NCBI GenBank assembly: GCA_902515565.1 | Contig: CABXVR010000004.1 | Coordinates: 1-64,000 of the forward strand | From: an uncultured Bacteroidota bacterium | GTDB taxonomy: Bacteria; Bacteroidota; Bacteroidia; Flavobacteriales; Flavobacteriaceae | DNA: 64,000 nt | Reading direction: 5' to 3' | Shown: positions 1 to 10,046 of the stretch, piece after piece | Layout: each line of letters opens with the position of its first letter | Position numbering within the stretch: position 1 is the stretch's first letter | The notes under the pieces: generated by a model | What the model saw: only the letters and a program-made list of their open reading frames with translations | The model's database searches: none | Told to the model about the DNA's origin: nothing | Translations under genes and position numbers: made by a program

Positions 1-1
1 T

Positions 2-1627
2 TTTTTTGATGAACTAACTAAATATTCAAAGATTGATAATTTAGATGAAATAGATATTTTAAAAACTGAATCTACAAGCTTTATTGAATCAAATTATAAA
101 ACTATAATTATAGGTGTTCATGCAAACAGTGAAACACCCTGGAAAAGTTATAATTTAAAAAAAGAAGAAATAATTTTCATTAATCGAATATCAAAAAAAG
201 TTAATGTTATATTAAATATTTTCGGTAGCCCTTACATGTTAAATAGATTTAAAAATATCAAAAACATCAATGGTATTATAATTTCATATCAAAACTCTAA
301 AGTTTTTCAAAAAAAATCTGCACAATTGATATTTGGTGCAATTGAATCGACAGGAATTCTTCCAGTGAGTATCGGTAAGTTATTTTCTACAGGTCATGGT
401 TTAGAATTAAATAAAATAAATAGATTGTCATATGGTTTGCCTGAGTCTGTAAATCTAAGTTCAGAAAAATTAAATAAAATAGATTCACTTGCACAGATAG
501 CTATTGACTCTAGTATGACACCAGGAATGCAAATATTAGTTGCAAAAGATGGAAAAGTAATTTATGATAAAAACTTTGGATATTTAACTTATAAAAAAAA
601 ACATAGAGTAAATCATAATACAATTTATGATATAGCATCCTTGACCAAAATTTTGGTTACTCTTCCAATAGTAATGAAAATGGTTGAACAAGGAAAATTG
701 TCATTAGATACAAAGTTAAAAGAAATCATACCTCAATATAAAAACTCAAATAAGTCTGATAAAACGATAAAGGAAGTTTTATCCCATTTTGCAAATTTAA
801 AATCTTGGATACCATTTTATAAATCAACTCTTGATACAGTAAATAAAACACCTAACCCATTATATTATAAAAAGAGTTTTAGTCACGAATACAACATTAA
901 AGTAACAGAAAATTTATATCTACTGTCCAGCTTTAAAGACAGTATTAATGTAAATATTAAAAATAGTGAGTTAAACAATGATAAGTACAAATACAGTGAT
1001 TTGCCTTACTACATCTTAAAAGAATATATTGAGAATTATTATTCATCTGATTTGTCTTCAATTATTGATTCACAAATGTATAATAAAATGGGATTAACTC
1101 ATTCGTCATTTTTTCCTAAAGAAATAAATTCTTTAGAAAATATTGCTCCAACTGAAATTGATGATTACTTTAGATTTCAAGAAATCAGAGGAACTGTACA
1201 CGATATGGGTGCAGCTATGCAAGGTGGAATAGGAGGTCACGCAGGTTTGTTTAGTAATGTTAACGATGTTGCCAAAATTATGCAGATGTTTATACAGGAT
1301 GGGGGTTATGGTGGTGAAAGATATTTAAATAAATCAACTATAAATTTATTTAATAAATGTTATTATTGTAATGAAGATAATAGGAGAGGAGTTGGTTTTG
1401 ATAAACCCCAAATTAAAGATGATGGTCCAACATGCGGTTGTGTGTCTATGAATAGTTTTGGTCACTCAGGTTGGACCGGAACTTATACTTGGGCAGATCC
1501 AGATGAGAAAATAGTTTATGTCTTTTTGTCTAATCGATCTTATCCTAATTCGGTAGAAAATAAATTACTAAAAAATAATATTAGAACCGATATCCAAAAA
1601 TTAATTTATGAATCAATAATTAAATAA
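2..1627 (+). CDS. GH3 C-terminal domain fused to serine beta-lactamase-like hydrolase (5' end missing)
   Basis: The frame is open from base 2, so the gene begins outside the window and the first Met codon (236) is internal. Roughly the first 130 visible residues look like the C-terminal alpha/beta domain of family 3 glycoside hydrolases. The rest is a class C beta-lactamase/penicillin-binding fold: SxxK nucleophile motif (ASLTK), a YSD triad in the position of YxN, and HSGWTG in place of KTG. In Bacteroidota such GH3-beta-lactamase fusions resemble NagZ-type beta-N-acetylhexosaminidases, and a role in peptidoglycan or glycan turnover is inferred. The GH3 catalytic domain is not visible. It lies 5 bases before bshA, suggesting co-transcription. 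Confidence 0.85.
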   Translation, partial: FFDELTKYSKIDNLDEIDILKTESTSFIESNYKTIIIGVHANSETPWKSYNLKKEEIIFINRISKKVNVILNIFGSPYMLNRFKNIKNINGIIISYQNSKVFQKKSAQLIFGAIESTGILPVSIGKLFSTGHGLELNKINRLSYGLPESVNLSSEKLNKIDSLAQIAIDSSMTPGMQILVAKDGKVIYDKNFGYLTYKKKHRVNHNTIYDIASLTKILVTLPIVMKMVEQGKLSLDTKLKEIIPQYKNSNKSDKTIKEVLSHFANLKSWIPFYKSTLDTVNKTPNPLYYKKSFSHEYNIKVTENLYLLSSFKDSINVNIKNSELNNDKYKYSDLPYYILKEYIENYYSSDLSSIIDSQMYNKMGLTHSSFFPKEINSLENIAPTEIDDYFRFQEIRGTVHDMGAAMQGGIGGHAGLFSNVNDVAKIMQMFIQDGGYGGERYLNKSTINLFNKCYYCNEDNRRGVGFDKPQIKDDGPTCGCVSMNSFGHSGWTGTYTWADPDEKIVYVFLSNRSYPNSVENKLLKNNIRTDIQKLIYESIIK

Positions 1628-1632
1628 TATTT

Positions 1633-2760
1633 ATGATTATAGGAATTGTTTGTTATCCAACTTATGGAGGTAGTGGAGTTGTAGCTACAGAACTGGGCTT
1701 AGAATTAAGTAAAAGAGGTCATGAGGTTCACTTTATCACATATAATCAACCTGTAAAGTTGAATTTATTTAACAACAATATTCATTATCACGAAGTCATA
1801 GTACCTGATTATCCTTTATTTCATTATCAACCATATGAATTAGCTCTCTCTAGTAAAATTGTTGATATGGTAGATTTACATAAAATCGATATTTTACATG
1901 TACATTATGCAATACCCCATGCTTATGCTGCATATATGTCAAAGCAAATGCTAAAAACAAGAGGTATTAATTTACCAATAGTAACTACTTTACATGGAAC
2001 AGATATAACCTTAGTTGGTAGCCATCCATTTTATAAAAATGCAGTTGAATTTAGTATAAATAATTCCGATGCTGTAACTTCAGTTTCTGAAGACTTAAAA
2101 AAAGATACTTTAAGTTTTTTTAATATTAAAAAAAACATAGAAGTCATACCAAACTTTGTAGATTTAGAGAAATACAACCATGTTCATGAAAATTGTGATC
2201 GAAGTGTCTTAGCTGATGATGATGAAAAGATTATTACTCATATAAGTAATTTTAGAAAAGTAAAAAGGATAGATGATGTAATAAATTCTTTTAATCTAAT
2301 TAACAAACAAATCAATTCAAAATTAATATTATTAGGCGATGGACCAGAGAGAATAAAAGCAGAGAAATTATGTGATGAACTTAATCTTAATGAAAAGGTC
2401 TTATTTTTAGGAGCATCGAACGAGACAGCTAAAATATTATGTTTAAGTGACGTGTTTGTATTAGCATCTACAACAGAGAGTTTTGGACTTGTAGCCCTTG
2501 AAGCTATGGCTTCATCTGTCCCTGTAGTGTCTACTAATTCAGGAGGTCTTCCAGAAGTTAATAAAAATGGTTTTTCAGGTTATCTTTCAGATGTTGGTGA
2601 TATAAATAGTATGGCAAAAAATGCTATTAAAATACTAGAAGACTCTGCAAAATTGATGAATTTTAAAAAGAATGCTAAACAACAAGCTAATAAGTTTGAT
2701 GTACACAACATAGTTCCAAGCTATGAAGATATTTATAAAAGAACTTTAGCAAAACAATAA
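1633..2760 (+). CDS. bshA: N-acetyl-alpha-D-glucosaminyl L-malate synthase BshA
   Basis: First enzyme of bacillithiol synthesis: it joins UDP-GlcNAc to L-malate. The 375-residue length is usual for BshA. The N-terminus carries the family hallmark YPTYGGSGVVATELG, and the C-terminal GT-B domain has the donor-binding motif TESFGLVALEAMA with the conserved Glu. It is a soluble GT4 enzyme. BshB and BshC are not in the window, so the pathway is incomplete here. The start is the ATG 5 bases after the upstream stop. Family assignment is strong; that the cell makes bacillithiol as its main thiol is inferred from this gene alone. Confidence 0.93.
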   Translation: MIIGIVCYPTYGGSGVVATELGLELSKRGHEVHFITYNQPVKLNLFNNNIHYHEVIVPDYPLFHYQPYELALSSKIVDMVDLHKIDILHVHYAIPHAYAAYMSKQMLKTRGINLPIVTTLHGTDITLVGSHPFYKNAVEFSINNSDAVTSVSEDLKKDTLSFFNIKKNIEVIPNFVDLEKYNHVHENCDRSVLADDDEKIITHISNFRKVKRIDDVINSFNLINKQINSKLILLGDGPERIKAEKLCDELNLNEKVLFLGASNETAKILCLSDVFVLASTTESFGLVALEAMASSVPVVSTNSGGLPEVNKNGFSGYLSDVGDINSMAKNAIKILEDSAKLMNFKKNAKQQANKFDVHNIVPSYEDIYKRTLAKQ

Positions 2761-2773
2761 TAAAAAGTTAATA

Positions 2774-4156
2774 ATGAAAAGAAAAGATTTTTTGAAAATT
2801 TCAGCAAGTGCTGCTATGTTTTTTGGAATTACTCCAAAAACCCTTGCTGACTCATCACAATTAGTTGAATATTTAAAACCTACCTTTAAAAATAATGGCT
2901 CCTGCGTTGATTTAATAGATGAACCCATTAATAAGGTCAGAGTAGGAATTATCGGATTAGGAAATAGAGGTAGTGTTTTGATTCAAATGTTTGAATATTT
3001 AATTAAAAATAATTTTTCTGAAATAGTTGCTATAAGCGACCTAAGTGAAACTAACATTGATAAAAATATTAGTTACTTAAAAAAAATACAAAATAAGAAA
3101 CCCGATATCTATAGTGATGATATTCACTCATGGAAACAATTAGTAAAACGTAATGATATTGATCTTGTAATAGTAGCAACTCCCTGGGACACACATACTG
3201 AAATGTGTATTTATTCAATGCAAAATGACAAACATGTAGCTTGTGAAGTACCAATAGCTACATCTATAAAAGATTGTTGGAAAATTATCCAAGTAGCAGA
3301 ATCCACAAAAAAACATTGTATGATGATGGAGAATTGTTGTTTTAATAACGAAGAGTTATGGTTATTAAATATGATAGACAAAGATGTATTTGGTAATATT
3401 AATCATGCCGAAGGAGCTTACATTCATGATTTAAGAAAACATCTGTTGGATGACGATTATTATCATAATCAATGGAGAATTAAGCATCATCAAAATAGGA
3501 ATGGAAATCTCTACCCAACTCATGGTCTAGGTCCAGTATGTTCTTATATGGATATTGGGAGGGGTGATAATTTAAAACATTTAGTTTCTATGAGCTCTAA
3601 TGAAGAAGCACTAAGTATTGCTGCTAAATCTATAAATAGTGAATATAATTCTTTTTCATGTGGTGATATGAATACTACACTTATCAAAACTAATCTCGGA
3701 AAAACAATTAAGCTTCAATATGATGTACACACTGGTAGACCTTATACTAGGTTAAATAATGTTAATGGAACAAAAGCTGCGCATCAAGGGTACCCATCAA
3801 AATTATATATTAATAATTCTGAATTACAGTGGAGTCATAGTTGGTTAAATCAAAAAGAATATAATGATTACCGAAAAAAATATAACCATCCTCTTTGGGC
3901 TACAATGGAAAAAGAAATATCAAACAATCAAGTTGGTCATGGAGGAATGGATTTTGTTATGATTTATAGAATAATCAGATGTCTAAATAAAGGATTACCA
4001 CTTGATATAAATGTTTATGATAGCGTTACGTGGAGTTCAATTTTTCCTCTTTCAGAAATGTCTGTTATTAATGATACTAAAACTATAAAAATTCCAGATT
4101 TTACATCTGGAAAATGGAAAGAGTCTAGAAAATCAGAACTACTTAGAGTTATATAA
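2774..4156 (+). CDS. GH109-like Gfo/Idh/MocA oxidoreductase, exported
   Basis: A 460-residue protein with an N-terminal leader starting KRKDFLK followed by a short hydrophobic stretch, resembling a degenerate Tat-type signal. The NAD-binding Rossmann motif GIIGLGNRG follows at about residue 58, then a Gfo/Idh/MocA C-terminal domain. The segment around NLYPTHGLGPVCSYMDIGRGD is characteristic of the GH109 branch, founded by NAD-dependent alpha-N-acetylgalactosaminidases. In that family NAD+ drives a transient oxidation/elimination mechanism; substrate here is unknown. Its 3' end overlaps the convergent FAD oxidase by 8 bases. The family is confident, glycosidase activity only plausible. Confidence 0.8.
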   Translation: MKRKDFLKISASAAMFFGITPKTLADSSQLVEYLKPTFKNNGSCVDLIDEPINKVRVGIIGLGNRGSVLIQMFEYLIKNNFSEIVAISDLSETNIDKNISYLKKIQNKKPDIYSDDIHSWKQLVKRNDIDLVIVATPWDTHTEMCIYSMQNDKHVACEVPIATSIKDCWKIIQVAESTKKHCMMMENCCFNNEELWLLNMIDKDVFGNINHAEGAYIHDLRKHLLDDDYYHNQWRIKHHQNRNGNLYPTHGLGPVCSYMDIGRGDNLKHLVSMSSNEEALSIAAKSINSEYNSFSCGDMNTTLIKTNLGKTIKLQYDVHTGRPYTRLNNVNGTKAAHQGYPSKLYINNSELQWSHSWLNQKEYNDYRKKYNHPLWATMEKEISNNQVGHGGMDFVMIYRIIRCLNKGLPLDINVYDSVTWSSIFPLSEMSVINDTKTIKIPDFTSGKWKESRKSELLRVI

Positions 4157-5555
4157 ATATTTTTCCAGGATTAAGGATTTTATTTGGATCAAATAAATTT
4201 TTAATTTCAATTTGCAAGTCAATTGCTTTTTTTGAAAAAGCAATATCCATATATTCTTTCTGCACATAGCCAATGCCATGCTCACCGGAAATAGTGCCGC
4301 CAAGTTTAACGGTTAAAGTAAATATTTCTCTAATTGCTTTTTTTAGCTCTTTATCCCATTTATGATCACTCATTTTGCCCTTTATAATGTTAATATGTAA
4401 ATTACCGTCACCTGCATGTCCATAACATACACTTTTGAATCCATATTTCAATCCAATTTTTTTTACGCCTTTAAGTAATTTCGGTAATTCAGCTCTTGGC
4501 ACAACTGTATCTTCTTCTTTATAAACAGAGTTAGCTTTTACAGCTTCACCAACCGATCTTCTTAATTTCCATAATGTGTTTTTATGAGTTTCGTTATCTG
4601 CAAGAATTACATCACTGCAATTAAATGAAGTGACAACTTTCTCAATTTCTTCACATTCTTTGAACAAAATATTTTCATCATTTCCATCCACTTCGATTAG
4701 TAAATGTGCTTGTATGTTATCACTTATATTCATATTTACATCTGTATATTTAATAGCCCAGTCTATAGCATCTCTCTCCATAAACTCCAAAGAACAAGGG
4801 TTTAGTCCTGCTCTGAATATGGCAGATACTGCTTCACAGGCTGACTCTGCTGATTTAAAAGGAACTAACAAAGTAATTGATTTTTTTGGTAATGGAATTA
4901 GCTTAAAAACAACTTTTGTTATAATTCCCAGTGTACCTTCACTTCCAATCATTAATTGTGTTAAATTATAACCTGTTGAGTTTTTTAGAACATTTGCTCC
5001 TGTCCAAATAATTTCACCTGTAGGCAAAACAACTTCCAGGTTTAAGACATAATCTTTAGTAACTCCATATTTTAATGCCTTTGGTCCACCAGCATTTTCC
5101 GCAAGATTACCCCCTAAAAAACAACTGCCTTGACTAGCTGGGTCAGGTGGATAAAAAAGGTTTTCTTTTTCAACAAAATCTTTAAATACCTTATTAATAA
5201 CACCAGGCTCAACAGTAGCTTGTAAGTTTCTTTTATCAACTTCAATTATATTATCTAATCTTTCAGTGCTCAAAGTAACACCTCCATAAATAGGTAAGCT
5301 ACCACCACTTAAGCCTGTTCTAGCCCCGCAAGGTGTTATGGGGATTAATCTTTTATTACAATATTTGATGATTTTTGAAATTTCAACTGAAGTAATTGGT
5401 TTAATAACTATTTCAGGTTGAAAACTTAGATTTTCTGTATGATCAGTTGAGTATGTTTTTAATGACTCTTTATCAACGTGGATGTTATTTTTACCAACTA
5501 TTTTAGCAAAAAACTCTACATCAATTTCAGTAATTTTGGAATACTTGTTTATCAT
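4149..5555 (-). CDS. FAD-linked oxidase, GlcD/D-lactate dehydrogenase-like
   Basis: A 468-residue flavoprotein of the VAO/PCMH family. The N-terminal FAD-binding domain has the conserved [12 protein letters not shown] stretch (about residues 77-88) and the [10 protein letters not shown] and [11 protein letters not shown] motifs that hold the dinucleotide. The C-terminal FAD-oxidase domain ends in [13 protein letters not shown] and the [10 protein letters not shown] signature. Such enzymes oxidise 2-hydroxy acids (glycolate, D-lactate, D-2-hydroxyglutarate); the substrate cannot be decided from sequence. No GlcE or GlcF subunit lies nearby. It is a single gene, divergent from aroC, with its 3' end overlapping the GH109-like gene. 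Confidence 0.88.
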   Translation of the reverse strand: MINKYSKITEIDVEFFAKIVGKNNIHVDKESLKTYSTDHTENLSFQPEIVIKPITSVEISKIIKYCNKRLIPITPCGARTGLSGGSLPIYGGVTLSTERLDNIIEVDKRNLQATVEPGVINKVFKDFVEKENLFYPPDPASQGSCFLGGNLAENAGGPKALKYGVTKDYVLNLEVVLPTGEIIWTGANVLKNSTGYNLTQLMIGSEGTLGIITKVVFKLIPLPKKSITLLVPFKSAESACEAVSAIFRAGLNPCSLEFMERDAIDWAIKYTDVNMNISDNIQAHLLIEVDGNDENILFKECEEIEKVVTSFNCSDVILADNETHKNTLWKLRRSVGEAVKANSVYKEEDTVVPRAELPKLLKGVKKIGLKYGFKSVCYGHAGDGNLHINIIKGKMSDHKWDKELKKAIREIFTLTVKLGGTISGEHGIGYVQKEYMDIAFSKKAIDLQIEIKNLFDPNKILNPGKIFI

Positions 5556-5643
5556 ACTTAAAAATAAATATAATATATATATTATTGCATTATTTTTTGT
5601 TTTAATCTTAATAATCTATTTTTACTTTTCAATCAGAATAAAT

Positions 5644-6708
5644 ATGTCTGCTAATACATTTGGAAACATTTTTAAATTAACCTCATTTGGCGAGTCTCAT
5701 GGATTAGCTTTGGGTGGTGTGATTGATGGCTGTCCTGCCGGACTGAAGATAGATTTTGAAAAAGTTAACTTAGAGCTTAGCAGAAGAAAACCTGGACAAT
5801 CTAAAATAGTAACTCAGAGAAAAGAAGATGATAAAGTTGAATTCTTATCTGGAATTTTTGAAGGAATTACCACTGGAACGCCAATAGGGTTTATTATTAA
5901 AAATTCTGATCAAAAATCTAAAGATTATAACCATATAAAAAATATTTTCAGACCTAGTCATGCTGACTTTACTTACGAAAAAAAATACGGATTGAGAGAT
6001 TATAGAGGAGGTGGTAGAAGTTCTGCTCGTGAAACTGTTTGTAGAGTTGTTGCTGGTGCAATTGCTAAACAATTAATTAGTAAAATAAATATAACTGCTT
6101 ACACATCTTCTGTTGGAGAAATCAAACTCAATAAACATTATTCTGAATTAGATTTTTCTAATATTGAAAATAATTCAATTAGATGCCCTGAAGCATCTAC
6201 TGCACAATCGATGATTGAGAAAATAAAGGAGATTAAAAAAAATGGTGATACTATTGGAGGCGTAATAACATGTGTAATTAAAAACGTACCGATTGGTATC
6301 GGAGAACCTGTCTTTAATAAATTACACGCTAAGCTGGGAAGTGCAATGCTATCAATTAATGCTGTAAAAGGATTTGAATTTGGTAGTGGTTTTAATGGTA
6401 CATTATTAAAAGGTAGTGAGCATAATGATTTGTTTAATGAAGATAATACAACAGAAACTAATAACTCTGGTGGAATTCAAGGAGGTATTAGTAATGGAAT
6501 GGATATCTATTTCAATGTCGCATTTAAACCTGTTGCTACAATTATGCAAAAGCAAACAACAATTAATTCAGATAGTAAAGAGGTAAATATGATGGGTAAA
6601 GGAAGGCATGACCCATGTGTTTTACCTAGAGCAATTCCAATTGTCGAATCCATGGCTGCATTAGTAATTGCAGACTTTGTACTTCTATCTAGATTAAATA
6701 AATTATAA
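5644..6708 (+). CDS. aroC: Chorismate synthase AroC
   Basis: Converts 5-enolpyruvylshikimate-3-phosphate to chorismate using reduced FMN, the last shikimate-pathway step. The start is set at the ATG giving [20 protein letters not shown], which matches the conserved N-terminus; the frame stays open upstream to 5482, but that extension is hydrophobic, has no homology and runs into the divergent gene. The length of 354 residues is typical. Visible signatures are GESHG at the N-terminus, [12 protein letters not shown], and [20 protein letters not shown] near the C-terminus. aroB lies 23 kb away, so the pathway genes are dispersed. The symporter follows after 9 bases. Confidence 0.96.
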   Translation: MSANTFGNIFKLTSFGESHGLALGGVIDGCPAGLKIDFEKVNLELSRRKPGQSKIVTQRKEDDKVEFLSGIFEGITTGTPIGFIIKNSDQKSKDYNHIKNIFRPSHADFTYEKKYGLRDYRGGGRSSARETVCRVVAGAIAKQLISKINITAYTSSVGEIKLNKHYSELDFSNIENNSIRCPEASTAQSMIEKIKEIKKNGDTIGGVITCVIKNVPIGIGEPVFNKLHAKLGSAMLSINAVKGFEFGSGFNGTLLKGSEHNDLFNEDNTTETNNSGGIQGGISNGMDIYFNVAFKPVATIMQKQTTINSDSKEVNMMGKGRHDPCVLPRAIPIVESMAALVIADFVLLSRLNKL

Positions 6709-6717
6709 ATAAAAAAT

Positions 6718-7998
6718 ATGGCTTTACATTGGAAAATTTTAATTGGAATGTTATCTGGAGTTTTGTTTGGTGTTTTAATGCTAAATATTAATGGTGGAGA
6801 TTTGTTTGTTAACAATTGGATCAAACCACTTGGAACTATTTTTGTTAAACTTTTAAAATTAATTGCTATACCTTTAATTTTAGCATCACTTATCAAGGGT
6901 ATATCAGATCTAAAAGATATCTCAAAATTTAAGACCATTGGCTCCAAAACTATTATTACATACATTTTAACTACAGTTGTTGCTATTTCTATTGGCTTAA
7001 TTTTAGTTAATTTGATTAATCCAGGTTCGGGTATTTCTAGTGAAACTGTAGAAAAATTAACATCTACATATTCTGAAAGTTCTGGTGTTCAATCTAAATT
7101 AGCAGAAGCAAATAATCAAATACAAAGTAGTCCGTTACAATTTCTTGTAGATACAGTCCCTGATAATGCATTCAAAGCGATGTCTAATAATTCATTAATG
7201 CTACAAGTTATATTTTTTACAATATTTTTAGGAATTAGTATGCTTATAATTGGAGAAGAAAAGTCAAAACCTCTAAAATTATTTTTTGATTCACTAAATT
7301 TTGTTGTTTTAAAGATGGTTGATTTAATAATGAAAACAGCTCCTTATGCTGTATTTGCACTACTAGCTAGTGTTATTACATCTTCAAATGACCCTGATCT
7401 TTTACTTGCGCTTTTAAAATATAGCGGAGTTGTATGTCTAGGGCTATTTTTTATGATAATAGTTTATTGTATTGCTGTATATTTTATAACAAATTCTAAT
7501 CCACTAGTTTTTTTAAAAAAAATTAGTCCAGCTCAGCTTTTAGCATTTTCTACAAGTAGTAGTGCGGCAACATTACCCTTAACAATGGATAGAGTTGAAA
7601 ATCACATTGGAGTGAACAGAGAAGTGTCTAGTTTTGTTTTACCAGTAGGAGCTACTATTAATATGGATGGAACAAGTTTGTATCAAGCAGTTGCAGCAGT
7701 TTTTATTGCTCAAGCATTAGAATTTGACTTGACATTAGCGGATCAATTAACTATTGTACTTACAGCTTTATTAGCATCTATTGGTAGTGCTGCTGTCCCT
7801 GGTGCAGGAATGGTAATGTTAGTTATAGTATTAGAATCAATTGGTTTTCCATCAGATAAATTAGCAATTGGATTAGCTTTAATATTTGCAGTTGATAGAC
7901 CTTTAGACATGTGTAGAACAGTTGTAAATGTTACAGGTGATGCTGCAGTATCCATGATAGTTGGTAGATCTGTTGGGAAGTTTAAAGGCATTAAATAA
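6718..7998 (+). CDS. Dicarboxylate/amino acid:cation symporter (DAACS family)
   Basis: A 426-residue inner-membrane transporter of the GltP/DctA family that takes up glutamate, aspartate or C4-dicarboxylates with Na+ or H+. About eight hydrophobic segments are visible. The serine-rich re-entrant loop TSSSAATLP, the metal- and substrate-binding NMDGTSLYQ motif and the second re-entrant loop around GSAAVPGAG are intact. The late RPLDMCRTVVNVTGD segment carries the Asp and Arg that in the family contact acidic substrates. The Arg favours acidic amino acids or dicarboxylates over neutral ones, but which is not decided. It lies between aroC and ung in a plus-strand run with gaps under 10 bases. 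Confidence 0.92.
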   Translation: MALHWKILIGMLSGVLFGVLMLNINGGDLFVNNWIKPLGTIFVKLLKLIAIPLILASLIKGISDLKDISKFKTIGSKTIITYILTTVVAISIGLILVNLINPGSGISSETVEKLTSTYSESSGVQSKLAEANNQIQSSPLQFLVDTVPDNAFKAMSNNSLMLQVIFFTIFLGISMLIIGEEKSKPLKLFFDSLNFVVLKMVDLIMKTAPYAVFALLASVITSSNDPDLLLALLKYSGVVCLGLFFMIIVYCIAVYFITNSNPLVFLKKISPAQLLAFSTSSSAATLPLTMDRVENHIGVNREVSSFVLPVGATINMDGTSLYQAVAAVFIAQALEFDLTLADQLTIVLTALLASIGSAAVPGAGMVMLVIVLESIGFPSDKLAIGLALIFAVDRPLDMCRTVVNVTGDAAVSMIVGRSVGKFKGIK

Positions 7999-8006
7999 TA
8001 ATACTG

Positions 8007-8672
8007 TTGCTCAATAACTTAAATAAAGATTGGAAAATTCATTTAAAAGAAGAGTTAGATAAAGACTACTTTTTTAATCTAACTACCAGAGTTAATCAAG
8101 AATATTCAAATTATATATGTTTTCCTCCAATTGATAATATATTTAATTCTCTAAATTTTTGTGTACTTTCTAAATTAAAGGTTGTTATAATAGGGCAGGA
8201 CCCTTATCATCAACAAAATCAAGCAAATGGATTATCTTTTTCTGTAGGTAAAGATGTAAAAATTCCACCATCTTTAAATAATATATTTAAGGAATTAAAT
8301 AGTGATATTAATAAACCTCTGCCAACAAATGGTGATCTTACTTATTTATCAAAACAAGGGGTTTTGCTATTAAATAGTTGTCTTTCGGTTAGGATGAGTT
8401 CTCCGGGAAGTCATTACAATTTTGGTTGGGAAATTTTTACCGATAAAATAATTTCAATTATTTCAGAAAAAAAAACTAACGTTGTTTTCTTACTTTGGGG
8501 AAATAAATCTATTTCAAAGTCTAAATTAATAGACACAAATAAACACTTAATACTCACTTCTGGTCATCCATCACCACTTAGCGCTAACAGAGGATATTGG
8601 TTTGGTAATAGGCATTTTAGTAAAACGAACGATTATTTAAAGAACAATGGCTTAAACCAAATATCTTGGTGA
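8007..8672 (+). CDS. ung: Uracil-DNA glycosylase, family 1
   Basis: Removes uracil from DNA to start base-excision repair. Contains the water-activating motif GQDPYH, with catalytic Asp at residue 65, followed by the uracil-binding region and the HPSPLSANRG loop with the catalytic His. The length of 221 residues is usual. No ATG or GTG occurs before the catalytic domain in this frame. The TTG at 8007 gives MLNNLNKDWKIHLKEEL, which aligns with the expected N-terminus, so a TTG start is chosen. It starts 8 bases after the symporter stop, consistent with translational coupling, and ends 2 bases from the convergent DUF5698 gene. Confidence 0.95.
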   Translation: MLNNLNKDWKIHLKEELDKDYFFNLTTRVNQEYSNYICFPPIDNIFNSLNFCVLSKLKVVIIGQDPYHQQNQANGLSFSVGKDVKIPPSLNNIFKELNSDINKPLPTNGDLTYLSKQGVLLLNSCLSVRMSSPGSHYNFGWEIFTDKIISIISEKKTNVVFLLWGNKSISKSKLIDTNKHLILTSGHPSPLSANRGYWFGNRHFSKTNDYLKNNGLNQISW

Positions 8673-8674
8673 TA

Positions 8675-9178
8675 TTATTTGTTAAGTGAAATAGGATTAA
8701 CCGCCTCTGTTGTTATATAAGCTTGAGGATTATTTTTGTTTATAATCTTTAAAACATTATTTAGTTTTTTTCTTGTGACAATACACCAATAAATCTTTAC
8801 AGCACCATCCCTACCTTCTCCATTAATTACAGTAACAGCGTATCCATTATCTCTTAATATTTTTGCCAAATTATTAGATTCATTTGGAATGAAAACTTTA
8901 ACAACCATACTTCCAACTCCAATTATGTTTTCTAAGTAAGATCCAAGTATAGTACCTGCAGCAAAACCAGCAGCATACCCTGCGATTAGAATTGGATCAG
9001 CTACATTTTGAATAACTTTCGATACAGCTATAATCCAAATAGCGGATTCTACTAAGCCAATAAAAGCTGCGTGATATGGTTTAGTCCTTGAAACTAATAA
9101 AGCTCTTAAAGTACCTAAACTTTGATCAGCAAGGCGTAATATAAAAATAAATACAGTAGAGGTTATAAGTTCGATAAT
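8675..9178 (-). CDS. DUF5698/DUF2179 (UPF0316-like) membrane protein with non-canonical start codon
   Basis: A frame with only ATG/GTG/TTG starts would give a 77-residue fragment from 8908. Reading upstream in the same frame gives 90 more residues, open to a stop at 9181-9179. They form the missing part of the family: a hydrophobic segment followed by ILRLADQSLGTLRALLVS, a second segment (VESAIWIIAVSKVIQNV) and a glycine-rich third (GYAAGFAAGTILGSYLE). The C-terminal part is the soluble DUF2179 domain. No ATG, GTG or TTG lies in the upstream part, so translation probably begins at ATT (9178), ATC, or the ATA at 9166 that overlaps the upstream TAA. It sits in an operon behind the nucleoside phosphorylase, overlapping its end by up to 16 bases. 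Function of the family is unknown. Confidence 0.8.
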   Translation of the reverse strand: MIELITSTVFIFILRLADQSLGTLRALLVSRTKPYHAAFIGLVESAIWIIAVSKVIQNVADPILIAGYAAGFAAGTILGSYLENIIGVGSMVVKVFIPNESNNLAKILRDNGYAVTVINGEGRDGAVKIYWCIVTRKKLNNVLKIINKNNPQAYITTEAVNPISLNK

Positions 9179-10038
9179 TTATCTAATGTTTGAAGGATTA
9201 ATTTATTAATTGTTTTAGTTGGTTTTTTACTATATGTGCCATTTTCTCTATTGGCTAATATTGCATTTAAAGAAATAGCATTATGACCTAATATTTTTGA
9301 CATTCCATAAATAATAGCAGTTTCCATTTCAAGATTTGTGACCCTATCGTTTGAAAAAGATATTTTCTTAATTTCACTAATAAAATCTAGGTTGGCAGTC
9401 TCTATTCTTAAAGATCTTCCTTGGCTACCATAAAACCCATTGCACGTGACGGCAACTCCAGTGCAATCGGAAACAGACTTAAAATGGTCAAATAGTTTGT
9501 CTGAGCAATTAAAACATATTGGAAGAAGTTTTTGATTATTAAATTTATAGTCATTTAAATAATCATTGACTTCATTGTACGTGTGGTCATTACTTATCTT
9601 GTAATTATTTAAGAAACCATCAATATCAATTGCTTTTGAATTAATCAGTAAAGAATCAATTGGTATGTCTTTTTGAATTGCACCAGATGTACCAATTCTT
9701 ATTAAATTAAGTTTAGTAAGGTTAGGTTTAAGTTTTCTGGTTTGAAAATCGATATTAACTAAGCTATCTAACTCATTAATTACAATATCAATATTGCCAG
9801 ATCCTATTCCAGTAGATATTATAGAAATTCTTTTGTTTTTATAAACTCCAGTTGTTGTTTTAAACTCACGATTAGTAACTGAAAATTCAATTGAATTAAA
9901 ATGTTTTGAAATTAATTCCACTCTTTGCGGGTCTCCAACTAATATAATAGAATTGGAAATATTGCTAGGTTTTAATTTTAGATGGTAAACACTACCATCA
10001 TCATTAAATATTAATTCAGATTCATTTTGATTTAACAT
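9163..10038 (-). CDS. Nucleoside phosphorylase, uridine phosphorylase-like
   Basis: A 291-residue PNP/UDP-family enzyme (phosphorolysis of nucleosides to base and ribose-1-phosphate). The phosphate-binding GDPQRVE motif is at about residues 35-41, the ISTGIGSGNIDI segment follows, and RIGTSGAI is the family's central glycine motif. NLEMETAIIYGM near residue 245 carries the ribose-binding Glu-Met-Glu signature. Overall it is closest to the uridine phosphorylase branch, but base specificity is not determined. It is preceded by the SUI1 gene after 8 bases, and its last bases overlap the DUF5698 frame. Confidence 0.85.
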   Translation of the reverse strand: MLNQNESELIFNDDGSVYHLKLKPSNISNSIILVGDPQRVELISKHFNSIEFSVTNREFKTTTGVYKNKRISIISTGIGSGNIDIVINELDSLVNIDFQTRKLKPNLTKLNLIRIGTSGAIQKDIPIDSLLINSKAIDIDGFLNNYKISNDHTYNEVNDYLNDYKFNNQKLLPICFNCSDKLFDHFKSVSDCTGVAVTCNGFYGSQGRSLRIETANLDFISEIKKISFSNDRVTNLEMETAIIYGMSKILGHNAISLNAILANRENGTYSKKPTKTINKLILQTLDKLSNL

Positions 10039-10046
10039 AGCTTATC

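Noticed and set aside
4630-4971. Plus-strand frame of 113 codons inside the FAD oxidase
   Set aside because: Mirror frame of a well-conserved gene on the other strand with no protein similarity.
5482-5643. Upstream extension of the chorismate synthase frame
   Set aside because: The extra 54 residues are hydrophobic, overlap the divergent oxidase gene and have no place in the family alignment; ATG 5644 gives the conserved N-terminus.
6507-6965. Minus-strand frame across aroC and the symporter
   Set aside because: It spans two strong plus-strand genes and has no similarity or start context.
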